DNA of 64,000 bases from Flavisolibacter amylovorans (GTDB taxonomy: Bacteria > Bacteroidota > Bacteroidia > Chitinophagales > Chitinophagaceae), in assembly GCF_039541815.1 (NCBI RefSeq), contig NZ_BAABGY010000005.1, positions 207,151-271,150 of the forward strand, read 5' to 3'. Positions 19,861-27,821 of the stretch are shown here, piece by piece. Each line of letters begins with the position of its first letter. Position 1 is the stretch's first letter. The position numbers were made by a program, and so were the translations under genes. The notes under the pieces were generated by a model. It had not been told where the DNA came from and did no database searches. It worked only from the letters and a program-made list of their open reading frames with translations.

Positions 19861-19890
19861 ATTAGCACATTAACCCATTAGCACATTAAT
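19861..19890. repeat. Octad array at the 3' end of mqnE
   Basis: Units TAGCACAT, TAACCCAT and TAGCACAT are the inverse of the ATGTGCTA array after icd. The array begins inside the mqnE stop codon (19886-19888). Confidence 0.8.
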
Positions 19891-21010
19891 AAGCCGTGAT
19901 CACGTTGTACAGCGTATCACGCTCCACCGGCTGGCGGCGTACCTGCTTGATCAGGGTTACGATCTCCTCGGTGCTCATAGAGGGCGTCTGCTCCTCGGAG
20001 CCGGCCATGGAGTAGATCTTCGTGGTGTCGTCGATGGTGCCGTCGATGTCGTTGACGCCGAAGGCGAGCGTGAGCTGCGCGTTCTTGCGGCCGAGCATCG
20101 GCCAGTAGGCCTTCAGGTGCGGGAAGTTATCCAGGTACAGGCGCGCCACCGCGTAAGTTTTCAGGTCCTCTACGAGGCTCACCTCGGGCACATGGCTCAT
20201 GTCGTTATCGCCATTCCGGAATTTCAGCGGGATGAACGTGTTGAAGCCCCCGGTGCGGTCCTGCAGCTCGCGGAGCCGGCGCATGTGGTCGATGCGGTCG
20301 GAATAGGCCTCGATGTGCCCATAGAGCATCGTGGCGTTGCTGTGCATCCCCAGCTTGTGGGCCGTTTCATGGATGTGCAGCCAGCCCTCGGCATTCACCT
20401 TATCGGCTGAGATCTTTTCGCGCACGTCCCAATTGAAGATCTCGGCGCCGCCGCCCGGCAGCGAGTCGAGGCCCGCTTCATGCAGCAGCTGCAGACCTTC
20501 CTCCACCGTCACCTTCGCCTTGCGGAACATATAATCGAGCTCCACGGCCGTGAAGCCCTTGATGTGCAGGTCGGGGCGATGGGCCTTGATGGCGCGCAGC
20601 AGGTCGGCAAAGAAGTGCAGGTTCATCTTCGGGTGCACGCCGCCTACGATGTGCACCTCCGTCTCGGGTTTGCCGTCGTACTTCTTTACGATGTTGAGCA
20701 TGTCGTCGATACTCAGCTCCCAGCCCTCCTCGCGGTGGGCGTAGAGGCGGGAGTAGGAGCAGAAGTGACAGCTGAACACGCACACGTTGGTGGGCTCGAT
20801 GTGGAAGTTCCGGTTGAAGTATGTATGGTGACCGTGCTTCTCTTCGCGAACATGATTGGCGAGGGCCCCTACAAAAGAAAGACTGCCCCTTTCAAAAAGG
20901 AGCAGTCCGTCTTCATCTGTGAGGCGAATATGATTGATTACTTTCTCGCCAATGGCTTTCAGTTCACTCGGTTGTTCATTGATCAGCCTTTGGACAGATG
21001 TGGTTTTCAT
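19886..21010 (-). CDS. mqnE: Aminofutalosine synthase
   Basis: A 374-residue radical SAM enzyme that joins the MqnA product to an adenosyl radical in the futalosine route to menaquinone, the respiratory quinone of this phylum. The cluster-binding cysteines are Cys77, Cys81 and Cys84 in CVFSCHFCSY. The sequence GGGAEIFNWDVREKIS and the later SNATMLYGHIE fit MqnE better than its relative MqnC. Length is normal. The start codon overlaps the stop codon of the upstream metalloprotease gene (TAATG), so translation may be coupled. No other menaquinone gene lies in the window. Confidence 0.9.
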   Translation of the reverse strand: MKTTSVQRLINEQPSELKAIGEKVINHIRLTDEDGLLLFERGSLSFVGALANHVREEKHGHHTYFNRNFHIEPTNVCVFSCHFCSYSRLYAHREEGWELSIDDMLNIVKKYDGKPETEVHIVGGVHPKMNLHFFADLLRAIKAHRPDLHIKGFTAVELDYMFRKAKVTVEEGLQLLHEAGLDSLPGGGAEIFNWDVREKISADKVNAEGWLHIHETAHKLGMHSNATMLYGHIEAYSDRIDHMRRLRELQDRTGGFNTFIPLKFRNGDNDMSHVPEVSLVEDLKTYAVARLYLDNFPHLKAYWPMLGRKNAQLTLAFGVNDIDGTIDDTTKIYSMAGSEEQTPSMSTEEIVTLIKQVRRQPVERDTLYNVITAY

Positions 21011-24000
21011 TAGCGTTTGATGACTCGTTCGGTAACATTGCGGTGCTCGTCGTCATAGTTCAGGGAAACCATGTACACACCGGCGGGTTGACCGGACAAA
21101 TCTACGTAAATAACATTCTCTGCGTTCTTGGTGAAGGAGCGGCTCCACACCAGGGCGCCTTTGGAGTCGTAAACATTAACAAAGCGCAGGGTGGTCGGGG
21201 GCTGCACGTGCCAGATGCGGAAGCGACCGGTGGTGGGGTTGGGGGTCACCACGTAGCCGTTCTGCTTCAGGTTGGCGGGCAGTTTCTTCGTCGTCACGTT
21301 TACGTTGTCGATGTAGATGTTGTTGCCGTTGTTGGTACGCGCGCGGAACACGAACTGCACCGAGGGGTTGTTGATGTAGCGGGAGGCATCGATGCGCTCG
21401 TTGCGGAAGCTATTGAAGGCCGTGAGGGGCGTGAACTCCGTGTTGAGCGGGAAGTTCTGGTTGCTCTGGTTGGCCGTCGACTGCAGTGCGCTGCCCCACT
21501 TCTTATACAGCACGTCGTAGGAGGCGCCGCAGTTGGTGGTGGCAAGCACCTCGAGGGTGTCCAGCTGGATGTTAGTCGTGCCGGGGTAGTAACGGCTGGC
21601 CGCTGCTACGTCGAACGAAAGGATGATCGAGTCCACACCGCTGTAGGTGACCACGGGGGTAGCCAGGTCGTCGCGGTTGGAGCCGGTGTAGTTGAAGGAG
21701 CGGATCCAGGCGGAGCCGGCGTTGCCGTTACCATAGGGGCTGTAGGCCCAGGTGGCGGCGTTGTCGTAGTTACCAACGGCCCATCCGGTGGGGGGCAGCG
21801 CGGTCAGTGCCGAGAAGTTCTCGTTCAGGCCGTCCGGTACCTGGGTCGACAGGGTCAGCACCGTGCGGGCGGTGTCATTGGCGTTGGCGAAGTCGCCGGT
21901 GCCGGAAGCCGATACCGGGTCGAAGGTGAACACGCGCAGAGCATTGCTGCCGGCAGTGAGGGCGATGTTGGTGATGGGAACCGTAATGAACGAATCTTTC
22001 GGCAGGTTGATGCCGGTAACGGTCTGTGTTACGGTAGCACCGTTATTGACGGAGTAGCCGATCTTAAAGCCCGTTACGGCTTCAGCGCCCGTGTTCTTCA
22101 CCGTCAGGCTCGTAGCGCCGGGGGAGGCACATACGAAGGGCGCGGTGGTGTTGAGAGAGAAGGCCTGGATATCGCGGTTCTCGATCGTTACGATGCGGAT
22201 GTTGTCAAGGAAGATGTTGTTGCCATAGCGGTTGGAGTTGCGGAAGGCTACGATCATCTTGCCCGAGGTGAGCAGCGTGGCCGGAACCGTTACGGTGTCG
22301 CGGCGCCAGTCGCTGGCGATCGGGTTGGTGTAGTTGGCCGTGGCCGCGCCTGCAGTTGCGAGGTTGGTGCCCCACTTCTTGTACAGGGAGGTAAAGGTCA
22401 CGCCGCAGTCGGTCGAAACCAGCACCTGGAGGGTATCCCAATCGGCGGAAGCGGTACCATAGTTCTTATGGGCCAGGTCAAACGTGATGGAAACGGCTTT
22501 GTTGGCAACGGCGATGGGCACGCTGCGGATATCGTCCTTGGTACCGACCACGTCGTTGTTCCAGTTGTCGAAGAAGGCGGAGAAGCCGCTGTTGCGGCCC
22601 GGTGCGCGGCGTACCCAGGTCACGTCGCCGTCGGGGTTGCTCAGCGTCCAGTTGGAGGTCGGGAAGGTGGTCGACTCGAAGCCTTCCTCGAGGGGAAGCG
22701 CGATCGGGGCGGCGATGGTGATGGTGGTCGTGAAGGTGTTGTTGCTGGCTACTTCGTCGGTGCCGCCGTTGGGGGCCGAAGTGGTAAAGGTCAGCGTGTT
22801 GGTGCCCTCAACGAGGTTCACCGAAGGCAGGGCCACCGTAGCGGAATAGCCGGTGAGGATGTTGAGGCCGGTAACCGTGGAGGTAACCGGGGTGCCGCCG
22901 TTCACGCTTACGCTCACCGTGAGCGAGGTGATGGTGGTGCTGCCCTGGTTGCGCACTTGTACGCGCGGTACGATACCGGTGGGGCAGTTGGGCGTGGGAT
23001 AGGCTACGGAGCTGCAGGTAGCGTTGTTGAACTCGCTGCCGCCGGGGCTCACGAGCACGTTGGGCGTGATGTCGAGTGCAGGCACGTTCGAGGGGGGCGT
23101 AGCACCGTTGGTGGTGAGGTAGCCGGGGCGGAAGTTCTCCAGCACGTATTCCATGCGGGCTACCTGGCCGTTGGTGAACATGGAGTAGCAGTTGTCGTCC
23201 GTGTAGTCCATGTAGTTCTGGTACATACGGGTGGCAACACCGGCACAGCCGCTGGCGGGGGTACCGGTGGGGCAGCCCGAAGTGGCATTGCTCTGCGAGG
23301 GGGTATCGTCACCGGCAGCGAGCATCGTGGCAGGTAGCGTCTGGCCGGCGGGCGTCAGCTGGTTGAAATCCTGGCTGTTGCAACCGCCCTGGAAGGTGTG
23401 GTACAGTCCGAAGTTGTGGCCGATCTCATGCACCACGGTACGGCCGCGAGCAAACTGGGGGAAGGAGTAGCAGCCGTTGGAGAAGCCACGGTAGTCTACG
23501 CACACACCGTCAATACCGGTGGAGGAGGCGGGCGTCTCGGTCTGGCCACCCACGCCGATGCCCGGCGCGATGCCGAGGAGACCGGAAGGGCCGGAGTCGC
23601 CTACCCAGATATTGTAGTATTTGGTGACATCCCAGGGGTCGAGGCCGCCTTCGGAGAAGTGCTTGATGCGCTGGTAGGTGGCGCCGGCGATGCCCGGGTT
23701 GCCCACGCGGCGCTGGATGCCGTTGGTGAGGTTACCCGAGGGGTCGCGGCGGGCGCGCACGAAGCGGATCTGGGAGTGGCCACGTACGTTGTAGAACGGG
23801 GCGCCGTTGGTGCTGTCCGGGTTGAGGCCGGAGAAGTCCAGGTTCAGCTGGTTGAGCAGTGCGTCCACATGCGCCTCGGTGATGAAGCTCGGGTTGGGCA
23901 GCACTACGTGCACGATCACGGGGATGTTGACCGGTGCGGTGAGGTTCGAAATGCGGGCGGTGCGGCCGGAAGTGGGGCGGGTGCGGGCAGCTTCGCGCTG

Positions 24001-24171
24001 CTTTGCTTCCCACTGGGCGCGGAAGGCGGCATCGTGTTGCAGGCGTTCTTCAATAGCCTCCATGGTGCCGCAGCGGTGTACGGTAGCGGCCGAAGGCTCC
24101 TTTTTCTGGGCATGCGCCATCGTGATGCCCATGAGACTCAATCCCAAAAACAGGAGGGTAAAATTTTTCAA
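21010..24171 (-). CDS. Secreted M43 (pappalysin-like) metalloprotease with T9SS domain
   Basis: A 1053-residue exported zinc protease. The signal peptide ends at AHAQ22. The catalytic site is HEIGHNFGLYH (zinc ligands His248, His252 and His258), and the Met-turn region is NYMDYTDDNCYSMF, as in M43 cytophagalysins. Several cysteines lie near the active site. The region from about 370 to 970 consists of beta-sandwich modules: CARDB-like segments and two long jelly-roll-like copies, each with a D-I/N-I-x-L-D element. The last 80 residues, from GYVVTPNPTTGRF on, are a type IX sorting domain. It is probably an extracellular protein-degrading enzyme. It overlaps mqnE by one base. Confidence 0.9.
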   Translation of the reverse strand: MKNFTLLFLGLSLMGITMAHAQKKEPSAATVHRCGTMEAIEERLQHDAAFRAQWEAKQREAARTRPTSGRTARISNLTAPVNIPVIVHVVLPNPSFITEAHVDALLNQLNLDFSGLNPDSTNGAPFYNVRGHSQIRFVRARRDPSGNLTNGIQRRVGNPGIAGATYQRIKHFSEGGLDPWDVTKYYNIWVGDSGPSGLLGIAPGIGVGGQTETPASSTGIDGVCVDYRGFSNGCYSFPQFARGRTVVHEIGHNFGLYHTFQGGCNSQDFNQLTPAGQTLPATMLAAGDDTPSQSNATSGCPTGTPASGCAGVATRMYQNYMDYTDDNCYSMFTNGQVARMEYVLENFRPGYLTTNGATPPSNVPALDITPNVLVSPGGSEFNNATCSSVAYPTPNCPTGIVPRVQVRNQGSTTITSLTVSVSVNGGTPVTSTVTGLNILTGYSATVALPSVNLVEGTNTLTFTTSAPNGGTDEVASNNTFTTTITIAAPIALPLEEGFESTTFPTSNWTLSNPDGDVTWVRRAPGRNSGFSAFFDNWNNDVVGTKDDIRSVPIAVANKAVSITFDLAHKNYGTASADWDTLQVLVSTDCGVTFTSLYKKWGTNLATAGAATANYTNPIASDWRRDTVTVPATLLTSGKMIVAFRNSNRYGNNIFLDNIRIVTIENRDIQAFSLNTTAPFVCASPGATSLTVKNTGAEAVTGFKIGYSVNNGATVTQTVTGINLPKDSFITVPITNIALTAGSNALRVFTFDPVSASGTGDFANANDTARTVLTLSTQVPDGLNENFSALTALPPTGWAVGNYDNAATWAYSPYGNGNAGSAWIRSFNYTGSNRDDLATPVVTYSGVDSIILSFDVAAASRYYPGTTNIQLDTLEVLATTNCGASYDVLYKKWGSALQSTANQSNQNFPLNTEFTPLTAFNSFRNERIDASRYINNPSVQFVFRARTNNGNNIYIDNVNVTTKKLPANLKQNGYVVTPNPTTGRFRIWHVQPPTTLRFVNVYDSKGALVWSRSFTKNAENVIYVDLSGQPAGVYMVSLNYDDEHRNVTERVIKR

Positions 24172-24401
24172 AGCAGAAAGTTTTTTGTTAGCAGAACAGG
24201 TAGTAGCCCCCTAAAATTAGAGAAATCTCAGGATATCTACCCAATTTTCGTTCAAAGGGTTGATACGCGTGATCCTGTAAAAAGTTGCCCGCATTGGCTT
24301 CGTTATTACCTGCACAATATGACGAAGGCCTTTCCATGGCGGCAGCAGGGGAGCCGCATATCCGAAAATCTTTATCTTGGGGCGCAATCAAAACCTTGCT
24401 G
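24172..24401. promoter_or_regulatory. Divergent promoter region, M43 protease and nucleoside permease
   Basis: TATCTTGG at 24373-24380 resembles a -7 box for the permease, 21 bases before its ATG. The 230-base gap shows no gene or strong hairpin. Confidence 0.4.
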
Positions 24402-25661
24402 ATGAATATTAAGTTCCGGCTCACGCTCATGAGTTTTCTGCAGTTTTTTGTCTGGGGAGCGTGGCTGATCACGATCGGTACCTATTGTCTCAACACTAAG
24501 CACTGGACTTTCCCGCAGTTCGGGGCCATCTTTTCCACCCTCGCCCTCGCGTCCCTTTTCATGCCTGCCCTCACTGGGATTATCGCCGACAAATGGGTCA
24601 ACGCGGAAAAGCTTTATGGTGTGCTCCATATCCTCTACGGGGCGGTCTTGTTTTATGTGCCGCAGGTCAACGATCCGGATACCCTGTATTACGTGATCCT
24701 CGGTGCAATGATCTGCTATATGCCTACGATCTCGCTTTCCAACGCCATTTCCTACACGATTCTAAAGCGGGAAGGTTACGACGTCGTGAAGGTTTTCCCG
24801 CCCATCCGCGTTTGGGGTACCATCGGCTTTATTGCCGCCATGTGGGCCACCAACCTCACTGGCTCCAAGGAAAATGCGAACCAGTTCATCATCGGGGCCG
24901 TGGCTGCCATCCTGCTGGGAATCTTCTCTTTCACACTGCCCAAATGCCCTCCGCCGCGCAACATAGCGAAGGATGCCGACCTTATTGAACAACTCGGGTT
25001 CAAGGCCTTCAAGTTATTCGCGAATTATAAGATGGCGCTCTTCTTTCTGTTCTCCATGCTGCTGGGCGGCGCGCTACAGCTGACTAATATGTATGGCGAC
25101 TCGTTCCTGAGCGGCTTCGAGGCCGTGCCGGCTTACAAGAACTCTTTCGTGGTAGAATATTCGACCATTATCCTGTCGATATCCCAAATGTCGGAGACCT
25201 TGTTCATCCTCACGATCCCGTACTTCCTGCGCCGCTTCGGCATCAAGCAGGTGATGCTCTTCTCTATGCTCGCCTGGGTGTTGCGCTTTGGCCTTTTCGC
25301 ATACAGCGATCCCAGCCCGGTAGGTACGGTGATGATCATATTTTCTTGTATTGTATACGGCATGGCGTTCGACTTCTTCAATATTTCGGGCTCGTTGTTT
25401 GTTGAAACAACGACAGGTCCGGAAATACGTTCCAGTGCTCAGGGGCTTTTCATGATGATGACCAACGGCGTTGGAGCCTGGTTAGGCAGCAAGATCAGCG
25501 GGTATGTAATCGACAAGTATTTTGTAGCTGCTGATGGCAGTCGCGACTGGCACGGAATCTGGCTGTCGTTTGCCGGGTATGCGCTGGTGGTCGCCATTCT
25601 GTTCCTGGTACTTTTCCGCCATAAGCACGACCGGAACGCACTGCCCGCGGCGGCTCATTGA
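24402..25661 (+). CDS. Nucleoside permease, MFS NupG/XapB family
   Basis: A 420-residue inner-membrane protein with about twelve hydrophobic helices. It starts MNIKFRLTLMSFLQFFVWGA, the typical beginning of nucleoside:proton symporters, followed by WLITIGTYC and a first cytoplasmic loop GIIADKWVNAEKLYG. The second half has GSLFVETTTGPEIRSSAQG and a glycine-rich helix. It should import nucleosides with protons; exact substrates cannot be read. The ATG at 24402 is chosen because the family homology begins there, although the frame is open from 24285. A strong terminator follows. Confidence 0.88.
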   Translation: MNIKFRLTLMSFLQFFVWGAWLITIGTYCLNTKHWTFPQFGAIFSTLALASLFMPALTGIIADKWVNAEKLYGVLHILYGAVLFYVPQVNDPDTLYYVILGAMICYMPTISLSNAISYTILKREGYDVVKVFPPIRVWGTIGFIAAMWATNLTGSKENANQFIIGAVAAILLGIFSFTLPKCPPPRNIAKDADLIEQLGFKAFKLFANYKMALFFLFSMLLGGALQLTNMYGDSFLSGFEAVPAYKNSFVVEYSTIILSISQMSETLFILTIPYFLRRFGIKQVMLFSMLAWVLRFGLFAYSDPSPVGTVMIIFSCIVYGMAFDFFNISGSLFVETTTGPEIRSSAQGLFMMMTNGVGAWLGSKISGYVIDKYFVAADGSRDWHGIWLSFAGYALVVAILFLVLFRHKHDRNALPAAAH

Positions 25662-25686
25662 TCAAGACCGAATCCGAAAAGACATC

Positions 25687-25716
25687 GTCCCCGGCAATCC
25701 GCCGGGGACTTTTTTT
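25687..25716 (+). terminator. Terminator of the nucleoside permease gene
   Basis: The 9-bp stem GTCCCCGGC/GCCGGGGAC with a five-base loop is followed by seven T. Confidence 0.93.
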
Positions 25717-25795
25717 ATTTCGATACGGCCCGGGGGCGTGATGCATACGGTGTCCTTACGGAATCACGACCCTGATTGTTACCGGCTTTTGCCAT

Positions 25796-25822
25796 AAAAA
25801 AAGCCTCCCGAGGGAGGCCTTT
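25796..25822 (-). terminator. Terminator of the first carboxypeptidase-like lipoprotein gene
   Basis: On the minus strand GCCTCCC/GGGAGGC forms a tight stem followed by seven T, about 20 bases after the stop codon. Confidence 0.88.
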
Positions 25823-25841
25823 CCAAATCGTTTTCCCTTCG

Positions 25842-27605
25842 TCAGTTATCGCGCCGGATCTTGAACGAACCCGACACCGGGTAGGTGTTGAGGCCGAGCG
25901 AGTCGCGTACCGTGCCGCTGAAATATCCCTCGATGAACCCGTTGACCGGGCCAAAGGAGCTGATCTGAGCGGAAGCGCTGTTCATGCTGTATGGGTTATG
26001 GTTGTACATAAGGTCCAGCGCATGCACCAGGTGCGTGCCGGACACGAAGGCACCACGCAGCTGAAGCCCGATGGCATGCTGTTGGGCGGATCCGGTATCC
26101 GGTACGGCAAACAAAAAGGTTTCCTGGGAAGAAGCATACGTCCAGGCGGCAAGGCTGTCGGCCGGGGGCTGAAAACGTACCACCTGGTTGTTGAACAGGA
26201 ATTGCATGAACTGGGTGCTGGATGGTCCGCAGGCGGAGAGTGTCGTGCTGGTGCTGCCGCCCGGTGCGGCGGTTGCACTTACAGCGGCGCCCTGGACGTT
26301 CGCGGTCAGGTCTACCGGGGTGAGCAGCGCCTGAACCGATGTGCCGCAGGTGCTTTGGCGGAAGCTGAAGGACCCGTTGCTGATGACGGCGCGCTGCGTT
26401 GTTCCGTTGATCAGGACGTTGACATAGCCATTTACGACCGGCTGGCCATTGCAATTGCGGACGATGCCCGTGAAGGTGGCCGTGGAAGGGCCGCTATAGT
26501 TATTGATCGACGCGGTATGGGTGGCGTTTGCCGTGTACGGTCCGATCGTGGCGGTGTGGATGACCTGTCCGCACCGGTCGTAGACGCGGATTTCGATCGG
26601 GTCGTTTGCAGCTAGCTGCACCCGTGCCTTGCCGTTGCTATTGGTAAAGACGGTTCCGTTCACTACGCTGCTGCGGAAATCTACCCGGGCGCCCGGTATC
26701 GGGCCGGTCAGCGTGGTGGTTCCCGCCACACCTACGACAGTCAGGTCAAGGTTGATCATCGGTATCGGAACATCGTAGTTCCACGGGGTAAAGTGCGACA
26801 CGGTACCTACGTAGGTATTTCCTTGCCTGGTGCCGCTGCCTTCCTCGATCCAGAAGCCTTTGGTCTCATCGAAATACCAGAGCGGTATGGTGGCCGGGGC
26901 CGTGTTTTGCAAACCGGCAGGGATGGCGAGCGTAAGCGTAGCCGTTTTCCCCGGCGCGAGCTGCAGCTTTTCGCCGCCCGTACCCAGCAACTCGATATTC
27001 GACATCGCATACGATTTCAGGAGGCGCTCCTCGTTGCTGTTGTTGATCGCGCGCAGCGCACCCGGCATCACCTCGTTGAAATTGGCGGCAGTGGGGTCGT
27101 AGGTGTACGCGGCCACGCGCACGGTGCCATTGTACGGCGCGCCGCCCGCATCCACCATGATGGCGTTGGGTCCGAATTGCAGCGATCCGCCCGCGTCGAG
27201 GGGTACCGTTCCGCCCGACGACGCGCTGAACGTGGCCACGATGCGGCGGGGCGCCAGCTCGATGGAGACATAATGCACGGTGCCGGCGCTTACCGAGAGG
27301 GTGCGGGAGCCGGTGAAGTAGCCTTCCTTGTCCACTTTCACAAAAGCAGCCGAGGCGGATAGCGACACATTCGAAAGCGTGAACTCGCCGTTCACGTCGG
27401 TGGTAGCGCTTCCGGCGCCGGCTTTTACGACGGCCCCGCTCACGGGGTTGCGGTTCTCGTCCACGATCCGGCCGGTGAGGGTAGTGGTGACGGTAGCGCT
27501 TGCGCCCGGGAGGGAAATGCTGTCGGATTTGCGGCAGGCAATGATGCCGAAGGTGGTGCAGGATGCGGCGAGAAGCAGCACCGGGAGAAGACGTTTTAGT
27601 CGCAT
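25842..27605 (-). CDS. Lipoprotein with carboxypeptidase-regulatory-like domain, copy 1
   Basis: A 587-residue lipoprotein. The ATG at 27605 gives a proper type II signal (MRLKRLLPVLLLAASC to lipobox IIAC at about residue 23); the frame upstream to 27719 is ignored. Residues about 40-120 form a carboxypeptidase D regulatory-like beta sandwich (TLTGRIVDENRNPVSGAVV, DVNGEFTLSNV). The middle contains FSASSGGTVPLDAGGSLQFG, then IPLWYFDETKGFWIEEG and HFTPWNYDVPIP. A second such fold begins near TFTGIVRNCNGQPVVNG. The gene just upstream encodes a paralogue with the same domain order. Function is unknown; surface or periplasmic binding is plausible. Confidence 0.78.
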   Translation of the reverse strand: MRLKRLLPVLLLAASCTTFGIIACRKSDSISLPGASATVTTTLTGRIVDENRNPVSGAVVKAGAGSATTDVNGEFTLSNVSLSASAAFVKVDKEGYFTGSRTLSVSAGTVHYVSIELAPRRIVATFSASSGGTVPLDAGGSLQFGPNAIMVDAGGAPYNGTVRVAAYTYDPTAANFNEVMPGALRAINNSNEERLLKSYAMSNIELLGTGGEKLQLAPGKTATLTLAIPAGLQNTAPATIPLWYFDETKGFWIEEGSGTRQGNTYVGTVSHFTPWNYDVPIPMINLDLTVVGVAGTTTLTGPIPGARVDFRSSVVNGTVFTNSNGKARVQLAANDPIEIRVYDRCGQVIHTATIGPYTANATHTASINNYSGPSTATFTGIVRNCNGQPVVNGYVNVLINGTTQRAVISNGSFSFRQSTCGTSVQALLTPVDLTANVQGAAVSATAAPGGSTSTTLSACGPSSTQFMQFLFNNQVVRFQPPADSLAAWTYASSQETFLFAVPDTGSAQQHAIGLQLRGAFVSGTHLVHALDLMYNHNPYSMNSASAQISSFGPVNGFIEGYFSGTVRDSLGLNTYPVSGSFKIRRDN

Positions 27606-27777
27606 GCAGGTTGGTTTTGTGTCGGCTGAAGCCAGAAGGGGAATGGGAGCGTCTGTACCAAGACAACGAAAAGCGCAAACGCGCTGCTTGTAATAATACA
27701 ATTTACCGGGTAGGCGCACCCGGGAATCTACAGGGCGATCTTGTACGTATCGCGGGCCTGTTCCGGCGAACGATGTT

Positions 27778-27806
27778 AAAAAGACCCGCGCAACGCGGGT
27801 CTTTTT
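27778..27806 (-). terminator. Terminator of the second carboxypeptidase-like lipoprotein gene
   Basis: AAAAAGACCCGCG and its complement flank a three-base loop. The T run lies on the minus-strand side, 16 bases after the stop codon at 27822. Confidence 0.9.
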
Positions 27807-27821
27807 ATAATGAAGTCTCCG

